5,807 nucleotides of DNA from Betaproteobacteria bacterium (GCA_022601315.1 JAHZIU010000123.1:1-5807), one strand, 5' to 3'. Shown: positions 1-5,807, counted from the stretch's first letter. Numbers and translations: made by a program. The notes: generated by a model from the letters alone, not told the origin.

Positions 1-2816
1 GGGGCATTCTTTTCGGTGCGTTACTGGTTAACATGCATGCCAATGACTCACTATGGGTGGCTGGGGGTATTACCCTGGCAAGCATCTCAGAGGCGCTTTT
101 CGGTGTGTGGATGCTAACACGATACAACCAAACTACTTATCATTTGCATTCACTACCCGACTATCTGCGATTGATTTTAATTGGGGGCGGTGTTGCCAGT
201 ATTATCGGCGCTGTTATTGGTGCGTTATCTTTATTATTAAACGGCTATATTACTTCAGCGGAATATTTTGAGAATGTATTGAATTGGTGGATGGGAGATA
301 CACTTGGGATTATTCTAGTAACACCATTTATATTAGCCGTCTGGCAGGAAAGATTCGACAAATTAAGTACAAAGCAAATACTTGAAGCAATATTGCTAAC
401 GGGTATTACATTTATTGCCGGACAGATTATATTTTTAGACTGGCTTAATGAAGCACTCATTGCTGAACCTCGGGCATTCATGATGTTCTTGTTTATCACT
501 TGGGTCGCAATACGAGTTGGTACTTGTGGTGCGACTTTTGTTGCGTTAGTGATAGCGATCCAGGCACTATGGGGCGCATCTATAGAAACCGGTTATTTCG
601 CTCATGATATCAATGGTACCGGTCTCGGCAACTACTGGCTATACATGTTGATTCTATCCTTGGTTGGAATGGTTGTGGCTACTTATGTCAACGAAATTAA
701 ACGAGCATTGGCGGCCCTGCAATTAAAAGACAGCGCACTCAACGCTGCTGCCAATGGAATCATTATTACTGATGTTCATGGTCATATTGAATGGGCCAAT
801 CGAGCATTTAGCCAGCTTACAGGCTTTAGTCTTAGTGAGATTTACAATCGTAATCACAAAGAATTGCTGAAGTCTGGCAAACAAGATAAAGCTTATTACC
901 AGTTGATGTGGAAAACGATTCTTGCCAATAAAGTTTGGCGTGGTGATCTTATTAACCGCCGTAAAGATGGTTCCTTGTATCACGAAGAAATGACAATAAC
1001 GCCATTAGCGAACGAACAAGATAAGATTACACATTTTATAGCAGTAAAGCAGGAAATAACCGAGCGCAAGCAAGCAGAAAAATCTCTCCAGGCTGCTGAA
1101 GAGCGGTTCAGGGATCTGGTTAATTCTACTGATGGAATTGTATGGGAGGCGGACGCTGTTACTTTTAAATTCACATTCATTAGTCAGCAGGCAGAACGTC
1201 TATTAGGTTATCCAAGTGAGGACTGGCTAAAACCGGATTTCTGGGTAGAACATTTACACCCAGATGATAAAAGCTGGGCGCTTGAATATTGTGCCAGCTG
1301 TACTGGGCGGCTGGAATCGCACGATTTCGAGTATCGATTTATCGCGCTGGATGGCCATGTGGTATGGCTTCGCGATATTGTTACTGTGGTTGTTGAGAAT
1401 GATGCGCCTCGATGGCTACGCGGTATTATGGTGGACATCACAGATCGTAAGGCGGCCGAAGAAGAGATCAAAAATTTGGCATTTTACGATTCTCTCACCC
1501 AATTACCCAATCGACGGCTTTTATTCGACCGGCTAAAGCAAGCATTGGCATCGAGCACACGTAATCGCAGAAAAGGTGCACTGTTATTTATTGATCTCGA
1601 TAATTTCAAAATTCTTAATGATACCCTCGGCCATATCACTGGTGACCTAATGTTACAACAAGCAGCGCAACGTTTGATGTCTCAAGTACGTGAAGATGAC
1701 TCCGTGGCACGTTTGGGCGGCGACGAGTTCGTGGTGATACTAGAAGACTTGAGTGAACATATTCTTGAAGCAGCAACGCAGACTGAAACTATTGGTAATA
1801 AAATTCTCGCTGCTTTAAATCAACCTTACCAGCTTGGTCTACACGAATGCCACAGTACCTCCAGTATCGGCGCTGTTCTCATCGATGGCCATCAACAAGC
1901 AGCTGATGAATTGTTAAAACAAGCAGACATCGCCATGTATCAGGCGAAGAAGTCTGGACGCAACAATCTATGCTTCTTCGACCCAAAGATGCAAGATATC
2001 ATCAATGCCCACGCAGCTTTGGAAGGCGAATTACGCATAGCACTTGAACATCAACAATTCCAGCTATATTATCAAATTCAGGTTAATAATCTACGCCACC
2101 CTTTGGGCGCAGAAGCATTAATTCGTTGGCTACATCCTGAACGTGGTTTAGTGTCTCCTGCACAATTCATTCCACTTGCAGAAGAGACAGGACTGATACT
2201 GCCCATCGGACAATGGGTTATAGAAACGGCTTGCGCACAACTCAAAATGTGGCAGCAAAATGCATTAATGCGTAACTTTGTTCTATCAGTGAATGTTAGT
2301 GCCAAGCAATTTCGCCAAACAGATTTCGTCTTGCAAGTACAAACTACCATACAACGCTATGGCATCAATCCAAGCTTACTAAAGCTGGAACTGACTGAAA
2401 GCATGTTATTGGAGAGTATCGAAGACACCATTGCAACAATGAACGCATTGAAAGAAATGAATATCCAATTCTCATTAGACGACTTTGGTACCGGTTATTC
2501 ATCCCTACAATATCTTAAACGTCTACCCCTTAATCAACTCAAGATTGATCAATCATTCATCAGTGAAATTGTTACCAATAGTAATGACCGATCGATTGTG
2601 TATACCATCATTGCCATGGCACAAAGCCTTAACCTGGATGTTATCGCCGAAGGCGTGGAGACGGAGGATCAGCAACAACTTCTTCTGAACAAAGGTTGCA
2701 CCGCTTATCAAGGATATCTGTTTGGCAAACCAGTTCCGGTTGAACAGTTTGAGGCATTATTAAAACAGAAGAATATTAAAAATTCCAGCCCACTAATACA
2801 GAATCGAATATCTTAA
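1..2816 (+). CDS. MASE1-PAS-PAS-GGDEF-EAL cyclic-di-GMP synthase/phosphodiesterase, 5' partial
   Basis: Inner-membrane sensor enzyme predicted to make and/or degrade the second messenger cyclic di-GMP. Reading in frame from base 3 there is no stop before the ATG at 33, and the residues encoded there (GILFGALLVN) continue the MASE1 sensor fold, so the true start lies left of the window. Numbering from the Met at 33: MASE1 membrane helices fill about 1-225, including the typical WWMGDTLGIILVTP stretch near 85-98. PAS/PAC 1 spans about 231-347 and PAS/PAC 2 about 356-475. GGDEF spans about 484-640 with an intact GGDEF at 562-566 and an RxxD inhibitory site (R553, D556) exactly five residues upstream. 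EAL spans about 665-915 with EAL at 694-696, NVSAKQF, ELTES, DDFGTG at 816-821, LKID and EGVE. All visible catalytic motifs are kept, so both activities are possible; which dominates, and the signal sensed, cannot be read from sequence. Confidence 0.95.
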   Translation, partial: GILFGALLVNMHANDSLWVAGGITLASISEALFGVWMLTRYNQTTYHLHSLPDYLRLILIGGGVASIIGAVIGALSLLLNGYITSAEYFENVLNWWMGDTLGIILVTPFILAVWQERFDKLSTKQILEAILLTGITFIAGQIIFLDWLNEALIAEPRAFMMFLFITWVAIRVGTCGATFVALVIAIQALWGASIETGYFAHDINGTGLGNYWLYMLILSLVGMVVATYVNEIKRALAALQLKDSALNAAANGIIITDVHGHIEWANRAFSQLTGFSLSEIYNRNHKELLKSGKQDKAYYQLMWKTILANKVWRGDLINRRKDGSLYHEEMTITPLANEQDKITHFIAVKQEITERKQAEKSLQAAEERFRDLVNSTDGIVWEADAVTFKFTFISQQAERLLGYPSEDWLKPDFWVEHLHPDDKSWALEYCASCTGRLESHDFEYRFIALDGHVVWLRDIVTVVVENDAPRWLRGIMVDITDRKAAEEEIKNLAFYDSLTQLPNRRLLFDRLKQALASSTRNRRKGALLFIDLDNFKILNDTLGHITGDLMLQQAAQRLMSQVREDDSVARLGGDEFVVILEDLSEHILEAATQTETIGNKILAALNQPYQLGLHECHSTSSIGAVLIDGHQQAADELLKQADIAMYQAKKSGRNNLCFFDPKMQDIINAHAALEGELRIALEHQQFQLYYQIQVNNLRHPLGAEALIRWLHPERGLVSPAQFIPLAEETGLILPIGQWVIETACAQLKMWQQNALMRNFVLSVNVSAKQFRQTDFVLQVQTTIQRYGINPSLLKLELTESMLLESIEDTIATMNALKEMNIQFSLDDFGTGYSSLQYLKRLPLNQLKIDQSFISEIVTNSNDRSIVYTIIAMAQSLNLDVIAEGVETEDQQQLLLNKGCTAYQGYLFGKPVPVEQFEALLKQKNIKNSSPLIQNRIS

Positions 2817-2850
2817 TCGAAACAACAATACAGTCAAGGAAACATAAGGC

Positions 2851-2873
2851 GGATATATTGATCCTTTATTTTT
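2851..2873 (+). terminator. Weak candidate intrinsic terminator after the GGDEF-EAL gene
   Basis: A GGAT (2851-2854) / ATCC (2861-2864) stem with a six-base loop is followed at once by a T-rich run, TTTATTTTT. It lies 35 bases after the stop of the c-di-GMP gene, which is a sensible place. The stem has only four base pairs, so this is a weak call. In the rest of the 229-base gap (2817-3045) I see no ORF and no convincing sigma-70 promoter. Confidence 0.25.
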
Positions 2874-3032
2874 CGATAACTACAAAACACGATATTTACA
2901 ATTCCAAATCATATGGCTTAAACTTGCAATTTCGTCCACTATTTTAACTACAATTGAGCAATGGCCTCAGGATCCAAAATCAGTACTTCTATAGCCTACC
3001 AGCGAAGCCAATGCCTCATTCTTGAATAATGT

Positions 3033-3037
3033 AAGGA
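3033..3037 (+). promoter_or_regulatory. Ribosome binding site that decides the nitroreductase start
   Basis: AAGGA sits eight bases upstream of the TTG at 3046, which is optimal spacing. The upstream in-frame TTG at 3022 has no purine-rich sequence before it. The site therefore favours 3046 as the start codon. No ATG is available in this frame near the N-terminus. Confidence 0.6.
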
Positions 3038-3045
3038 TCATAGAT

Positions 3046-3651
3046 TTGAATACGATAGAAGCGATTTATAGCAGGCGTGCTGTCAAACATTTTGACAAAA
3101 CACATATATTGACTAAAAGTGAAGAGGAAAAGTTACTCACAGCAACGATTCAGGCTCCTACAAGTTTCAATATTCAACATTGGCGTTTTATCATCTTTCG
3201 TGACCCAGAACTGCGTAGTAAAATACGTAAGGCGTATGGTAATGATCAAGCACAAATAACTGATGCTTCTCTTCTTGTGCTTTTCACAGCAGACACCAAA
3301 GCTTGGCAAAAGAATCCAGGGCGATACTGGGCAAATGCACCAAAAGAAGTGGCCGAACTATTAGTCAACTGGATGGGGCCATTTCATACTGGACGAGAAT
3401 GGTTGCAACGGGATGAAGCACAGCGATCAATTGGAATGGCCATGCAAACACTCATGCTTGCAGCGCAGGATTTAGGTTATCAATCTTGCCCTATGATTGG
3501 TTTTGATATTGAAAAAGTTGCAGAATTGATCAATTTACCAGATGATCATGTCATGGGTCCAATGGTTGCAATCGGCAAAGGAATCAAAGACCCCTGGCCG
3601 AAGGCGGGACAGCTTCCACTGGATGAAGTTGTATTTGAAAATTCATTTTAA
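3046..3651 (+). CDS. Nitroreductase-family FMN-dependent oxidoreductase
   Basis: Cytoplasmic flavoprotein of the nitroreductase superfamily, whose members use NAD(P)H and FMN to reduce nitro compounds, quinones or related electrophiles. The natural substrate of this one is unknown. Taking the TTG at 3046, the product is 201 residues, normal for a single-domain member. Family motifs seen: SRRAVKHF at 9-16 (N-terminal FMN-phosphate region), APTSFNIQHWRF at 37-48 (the APSSxNxQPWRF-type flavin motif, here with H in place of P), GYQSCPMIGF at 144-153, and VAIGKG near 174-179 followed by PKAGQLPLDEVV, the usual C-terminal signature. An upstream TTG at 3022 would add eight residues but lacks a ribosome binding site. 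The gene stands alone, convergent with the small minus-strand motility gene. No plus-strand intrinsic terminator is evident after its stop. Confidence 0.9.
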   Translation: MNTIEAIYSRRAVKHFDKTHILTKSEEEKLLTATIQAPTSFNIQHWRFIIFRDPELRSKIRKAYGNDQAQITDASLLVLFTADTKAWQKNPGRYWANAPKEVAELLVNWMGPFHTGREWLQRDEAQRSIGMAMQTLMLAAQDLGYQSCPMIGFDIEKVAELINLPDDHVMGPMVAIGKGIKDPWPKAGQLPLDEVVFENSF

Positions 3652-3662
3652 TGGGTTGCCAC

Positions 3663-3692
3663 AAAAAAACAGTACTACGCTAAGTAGCACTG
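3663..3692 (-). terminator. Intrinsic terminator of the yjfB-like gene (minus strand)
   Basis: On the minus strand CAGTGCTAC (3692-3684) pairs with GTAGTACTG (3678-3670) around a five-base loop. This gives nine pairs including one G-U wobble, followed directly by seven Ts (3669-3663). It lies 25 bases beyond the yjfB stop. The plus-strand transcript would carry an A-C mismatch in the stem and no T-run, so the signal works in one direction only. Confidence 0.8.
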
Positions 3693-3716
3693 AAGTAACA
3701 ATTGAAGAATGCAAAA

Positions 3717-3917
3717 CTAAGCTGTTGTATTTATATTTTGTCCAAGGTTAGCAGGCAGATTTTGCGTAGCTTGACTGCCTGGAAGTGCCTCAATCAGAGC
3801 AAGAGCGCCTTCAGCACTGGCATCTATCGCCTTTTTAAGAACAGCAGTGCTGACTGCTTGGTTGGTATTGGCGTTAGATAAATTTGTTGCCACACTTGCA
3901 ATACTTGTAACATCCAT
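3717..3917 (-). CDS. yjfB: YjfB-family putative motility protein
   Basis: A small protein of 66 residues matching the YjfB putative motility family from memory. It begins MDVTSIASVATNLSNA, continues with an NQAVSTAVLKKAID helix and an alanine-rich segment (EGALALIEALP), and ends NLGQNINTTA, the family's hallmark C-terminus. No signal peptide or membrane helix is seen; the molecular role is unknown and the motility link comes from the family name. An in-frame ATG at 3956 would add 13 residues but lies upstream of the predicted transcription start. The ATG at 3917 has GGAGA six bases before it (3928-3924) and aligns with the usual family start. A sigma-28-like promoter upstream and a terminator downstream make it a complete monocistronic unit. 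The symbol is the family name, not proof of orthology. Confidence 0.88.
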   Translation of the reverse strand: MDVTSIASVATNLSNANTNQAVSTAVLKKAIDASAEGALALIEALPGSQATQNLPANLGQNINTTA

Positions 3918-3923
3918 AAGGTT

Positions 3924-3928
3924 TCTCC
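3924..3928 (-). promoter_or_regulatory. Ribosome binding site of the yjfB-like gene
   Basis: GGAGA on the minus strand lies six bases before the ATG at 3917. It fixes that codon as the start, rather than the upstream in-frame ATG at 3956. Confidence 0.75.
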
Positions 3929-3946
3929 ATAACTTTTGCAAAGCTA

Positions 3947-3974
3947 TTAACGGCACAAACTCTAAGAAATTTTA
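3947..3974 (-). promoter_or_regulatory. Sigma-28 (FliA) type flagellar promoter driving the yjfB-like gene
   Basis: On the minus strand TAAAATTT (3974-3967), a 12-base spacer and GCCGTTAA (3954-3947) match the enterobacterial FliA consensus TAAAGTTT-N11-GCCGATAA at 7 of 8 positions in each box. The spacer is one base longer than consensus. The predicted start of transcription is near 3940, giving a short leader of about 23 bases that includes the ribosome binding site. Position, strand and the gene's presumed motility role all agree. Confidence 0.65.
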
Positions 3975-3981
3975 GGAGCAA

Positions 3982-4154
3982 TCAGTATTTACAACGCTCA
4001 TAATAAATATTGATTCGCTTCCATCCCATTGGGCTAGGCTTTGTCATATCTTTTCCATGCTCTGGCGTTAGTGCAGAAACGTTACTCAATATAAACAAAA
4101 TAATGGCTGTTATAGCGCGTACGACTTTGAAAAAAAGAACTTTCTATTACTCAT
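3982..4154 (-). pseudogene. Frameshifted small secreted protein (signal peptide frame broken at a T7 run)
   Basis: On the minus strand, codons from 4128 to the TGA at 3984-3982 encode a textbook signal peptide: basic KVVR, hydrophobic core AITAIILFILS and a cleavage site NVSA before L. About 29 mature residues follow, with PSPMGWKR and a C-terminal ERCKY. This frame has no start codon of its own, because a TAG lies just upstream. The ATGs at 4154 (MSNRKFF) and 4169 are one frame away, across a run of seven Ts (4136-4130). One extra T would join them into a 57-residue preprotein (from 4154) with an excellent n-region; without it translation stops at TAA after CGC-GCT reads as GCG-CTA. AAGGAG abuts the 4154 ATG, too close for a good ribosome site. 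I do not recognise the family. It may be a pseudogene, a sequencing indel or a slippage/phase-variable gene. Confidence 0.45.
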
Positions 4155-4249
4155 CTCCTTATTATTCATACAGTAACAAATCACTATTATTTGAAACACT
4201 TACCACATTTAAACAGCAATGTAATCAAAATTCCGACCTTCTAAACGGT

Positions 4250-4276
4250 TAAAGTTTCAAGTAATTTTCTCGATAT
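4250..4276 (+). promoter_or_regulatory. Second sigma-28-like promoter candidate, plus strand
   Basis: TAAAGTTT (4250-4257) is identical to the FliA -35 consensus. It is followed, after exactly 11 bases, by CTCGATAT (4269-4276), which keeps the central CGATA of GCCGATAA but matches only 5 of 8 positions. Transcription would start near 4283 and run through the palindrome toward the MoxR gene. In AT-rich DNA a chance match is quite possible. Confidence 0.3.
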
Positions 4277-4331
4277 CAGCAGGGAAACCAACAAGAAATT
4301 ATTAATTAATTCTGGTTGTGGCGTGAGGCCG

Positions 4332-4409
4332 TTTTGTGCCGGATTCCTCAATTATTTTTGATAAATAGTCATTCTTCTATTTAACAAAAAGTGGGGAATC
4401 TGGCCAAAA
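4332..4409. repeat. 78-bp imperfect palindrome (MITE-like or structured RNA element)
   Basis: The left arm 4332-4368 (TTTTGTGCCGGATTCC near its outer end, TTTTTGATAAATAG at its inner end) is nearly the reverse complement of the right arm 4377-4409 (CTATTTAACAAAAA, then GGGGAATCTGGCCAAAA). Only eight bases (TCATTCTT) separate them. About 29 positions pair, with a one-base bulge, a three-base gap, a few mismatches and wobbles. As RNA it would form one long hairpin. Neither strand has a T-run after the stem, so it is not a standard intrinsic terminator. No target-site duplication is evident at the edges. Confidence 0.65.
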
Positions 4410-4462
4410 GGTTTCTCCAAAAATCTCACTCTTTTGTCTGACTACTTTGATATTCCGTAAAC

Positions 4463-5380
4463 ATGATGATTCAACATATTCAAAAAACACTTAAACAAAT
4501 CAATCATGTTATCTACGGAAAGCCACAACAAATCAAGCTCGCATTCTGTTGCCTGCTGGCACGTGGACATTTACTCATCGAAGATGTGCCCGGTGTCGGT
4601 AAAACCGTGTTATCTCATATATTGGCCAGTAGTCTTGGATTAAATTTTAATCGCATTCAATTCACCAGCGATTTATTACCCGCAGATATTCTGGGTAGTG
4701 CCGTGTATGAACCGGCCAATGGTTCATTCCGCTTCCACGCCGGACCAATTTTCAATCAAGTCATATTGGCCGATGAAATCAATCGCGCCACACCTAAAAC
4801 CCAGAGTGCGCTGCTGGAAGCAATGGAAGAACAGCAAGTCAGCATTGAAGGTAAAACACGCCCACTTCCCAAACCTTTTTTTGTTATTGCAACACAAAAT
4901 CCAGGGCATCAAATTGGCACATTTCCCCTGCCAGAATCCCAACTGGATCGTTTTTTAATGTGTTTAGAACTTGGTTATCCCGATGTCAAGGCCGAACGGC
5001 GCATACTTGCCGGTGAGAATCGTCGCCATGTCCCGGAAACACATGAACCTGCCATTGATCCTGAAACCTTACAACAATTACAACAATGTGTAGAACGCGT
5101 ACACATGTCCGAAGCCCTATTAGATTATGTGCAAGCAATTCTTAGTTTTAGCCGTACATCACCGCATTACTTGACAGGGCTATCACCACGTGCCGGATTG
5201 GCATTAGTACATGCCGCACGTGCTTGGGCATTGATTCATGATCGTGACCATGTGCTGCCGGAAGACATCCAGCAATTGCTACCATATGTTGCTGCGCATC
5301 GCTTACATTCAATCAGTAAAATGAGTGCCAGCAATCGTACTGAAATTATCGCTCCATTGACAGAAGTAGCGATTCCCTAA
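4463..5380 (+). CDS. MoxR-family AAA+ ATPase
   Basis: Cytoplasmic ATPase of the MoxR branch of AAA+ proteins, which use ATP to help assemble or activate partner complexes, often metal-containing or membrane-bound ones. The 305-residue length is typical. ATPase motifs in order: Walker A EDVPGVGKT at 40-48 (K47), Walker B VILADEINRA at 100-109 (D104, E105), sensor 1 ATQNP at 143-147 (N146), the PLPESQLDRF arginine-finger region at 155-164 (R163), and sensor 2 GLSPRAGLAL at 239-248 (R243) in the helical lid. All key residues are present. Two adjacent ATGs (4463, 4466) could start it, and no Shine-Dalgarno sequence is visible upstream of either. A DUF58 gene follows after seven bases, the usual operon partner. 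The ATPase itself is certain; its client is not known. Confidence 0.93.
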   Translation: MMIQHIQKTLKQINHVIYGKPQQIKLAFCCLLARGHLLIEDVPGVGKTVLSHILASSLGLNFNRIQFTSDLLPADILGSAVYEPANGSFRFHAGPIFNQVILADEINRATPKTQSALLEAMEEQQVSIEGKTRPLPKPFFVIATQNPGHQIGTFPLPESQLDRFLMCLELGYPDVKAERRILAGENRRHVPETHEPAIDPETLQQLQQCVERVHMSEALLDYVQAILSFSRTSPHYLTGLSPRAGLALVHAARAWALIHDRDHVLPEDIQQLLPYVAAHRLHSISKMSASNRTEIIAPLTEVAIP

Positions 5381-5387
5381 TGCAATC

Positions 5388-5807
5388 ATGTACAAGCAAA
5401 TAGAAAATAAATTTGTTCTGCGTAAGCACCAATTGGATGTGGGTACAATTACTCTGAGTCAGAAGCGGATTTATATCTTGCCCAGCCGCAGTGGGTTTGT
5501 TCTTGCAGTGGTTTTGTTTGTCATGCTGCTGGGAGCCATCAACTATAACAATAGCCTAGCCTATGCGCTAACATTTCTGCTGGCTAGTGTCACGACAATA
5601 TCAATGTTACATACTTGGCGCAATCTATATAAGCTACAGGTTCATATTGGTAACTGTCTTGCCGTCCACAAAGGCGAGAACATTCAGATCCCTGTTGCTA
5701 TCAAAAATCCGGATAACTTTCAGCATCTGGGAATTGAATTGGCATGGCCGGGACAAAAACCAATCCATGTTGACCTTAACCCGGAACAACAACATTTGGT
5801 CAAGCTA
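5388..5807 (+). CDS. DUF58 family membrane protein, 3' partial
   Basis: The first 140 codons of a protein that runs off the right edge. It begins MYKQIENKFVLRKHQL. At about residues 29-75 it has the DUF58 N-terminal signature: ILPSRSGFVLAVVLFVMLLG, then AINYNNSLAYALTFLLAS, two membrane helices joined by the very conserved INYNNSLAY turn, then HTWRNL. A beta-rich segment with IPVAIKNP follows, as expected before the DUF58/von Willebrand A-like region, which lies outside the window. The start at 5388 is seven bases after the MoxR stop and has no Shine-Dalgarno sequence, so translation is probably coupled to the upstream gene. MoxR-DUF58 pairs are commonly followed by a transglutaminase-domain membrane protein (TgpA type); whether that is so here cannot be seen. 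Confidence 0.92.
   Translation, partial: MYKQIENKFVLRKHQLDVGTITLSQKRIYILPSRSGFVLAVVLFVMLLGAINYNNSLAYALTFLLASVTTISMLHTWRNLYKLQVHIGNCLAVHKGENIQIPVAIKNPDNFQHLGIELAWPGQKPIHVDLNPEQQHLVKL

Larger units (their letters stand above)
3918..4462. other. 545-base region between divergent genes, with no intact gene
   Basis: From left to right it holds the yjfB ribosome binding site and sigma-28-like promoter, a frameshifted minus-strand reading frame for a small secreted protein (about 3982-4169), a second sigma-28-like match on the plus strand (4250-4276) and a 78-bp palindrome (4332-4409). It ends with about 50 bases before the MoxR gene in which I find no clear sigma-70 promoter. It is visibly more AT-rich than the flanking genes. 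A plus-strand TTG-initiated frame at 4010-4252 has no ribosome binding site and runs antisense to the secreted-protein frame, so I do not call it. Confidence 0.7.

Noticed and set aside
2817..3045. Search for a sigma-70 promoter or small gene between the c-di-GMP gene and the nitroreductase
   Set aside because: Several TTG-like and AT-rich hexamers occur, but no pair has both good matches and 16-18 base spacing, and no coding frame is supported.
3542..3751. Plus-strand frame overlapping the end of the nitroreductase and yjfB
   Set aside because: It has no domain, its first half is an out-of-frame copy of the nitroreductase tail, and it crosses the yjfB terminator.
3975..3990. TGA after ERCKY as a possible selenocysteine codon extending the small secreted frame
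   Set aside because: No convincing SECIS-type hairpin or meaningful continuation follows, and the sequence runs straight into the sigma-28-like promoter of yjfB.
4010..4252. 80-residue plus-strand reading frame starting at TTG
   Set aside because: It has no ribosome binding site and no recognisable domain, and it runs antisense to the minus-strand signal-peptide frame, which has much better protein character.
3918..4419. 12-base direct repeat AAGGTTTCTCCA at 3918-3929 and 4408-4419, which could suggest a duplicated yjfB start
   Set aside because: Minus-strand sequence after the second copy does not resemble YjfB and has no reading frame. Twelve bases in AT-rich DNA can recur by chance.
4463..5380. 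Alternative-frame ORFs inside the MoxR gene (for example 4698-4958 plus and 4724-4942 minus)
   Set aside because: They overlap a gene with all AAA+ motifs intact and have no recognisable protein features, so they are shadow frames.
1..5807. CRISPR arrays, tRNA/rRNA genes, intact insertion sequences
   Set aside because: No regularly spaced repeats, cloverleaf-like segments, ribosomal RNA signatures or transposase motifs were seen on either strand.

Overview
The window looks like a chromosomal segment from a flagellated Gram-negative proteobacterium with moderate-to-low GC (low 40s % by eye). A membrane-bound c-di-GMP enzyme, a YjfB-type motility protein and a MoxR/DUF58 pair would fit a beta- or gammaproteobacterium. 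A Nitrosomonas-like betaproteobacterium is my best guess, but that is inference from protein flavour and not from any marker gene.

Layout, left to right. Positions 1-2816 (+) hold most of a large MASE1-PAS-PAS-GGDEF-EAL protein. Its frame is open to the left edge, so the true start lies outside the window and the ATG at 33 is internal. An intergenic stretch with a weak candidate terminator follows. Positions 3046-3651 (+) encode an FMN-dependent nitroreductase-family protein that most likely starts at a TTG with a good Shine-Dalgarno sequence. Convergent to it, 3717-3917 (-) encodes a 66-residue YjfB-like putative motility protein. It has a good ribosome binding site, a strong match to a sigma-28 (FliA) flagellar promoter and a one-directional intrinsic terminator, so it is a complete single-gene transcription unit.

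Between yjfB and the next plus-strand gene are 545 bases without an intact gene (3918-4462). They hold the sigma-28 promoter, a minus-strand reading frame that encodes a convincing signal peptide but is out of frame with its start at a run of seven Ts (a pseudogene or slippage-dependent small secreted protein), a second weaker sigma-28-like site on the plus strand, and a 78-bp near-perfect palindrome that could be a MITE-like element or a structured RNA.

Positions 4463-5380 (+) encode a MoxR-family AAA+ ATPase. Seven bases later a DUF58 protein begins at 5388 and runs off the right edge. This is the classic MoxR-DUF58 operon, thought to serve as a chaperone/assembly module for membrane or periplasmic proteins.

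Functional links: the c-di-GMP enzyme and the FliA-controlled yjfB are both plausibly tied to the motile/sessile switch. The nitroreductase and the MoxR operon look independent. I see no tRNA, rRNA, CRISPR array or intact transposase.
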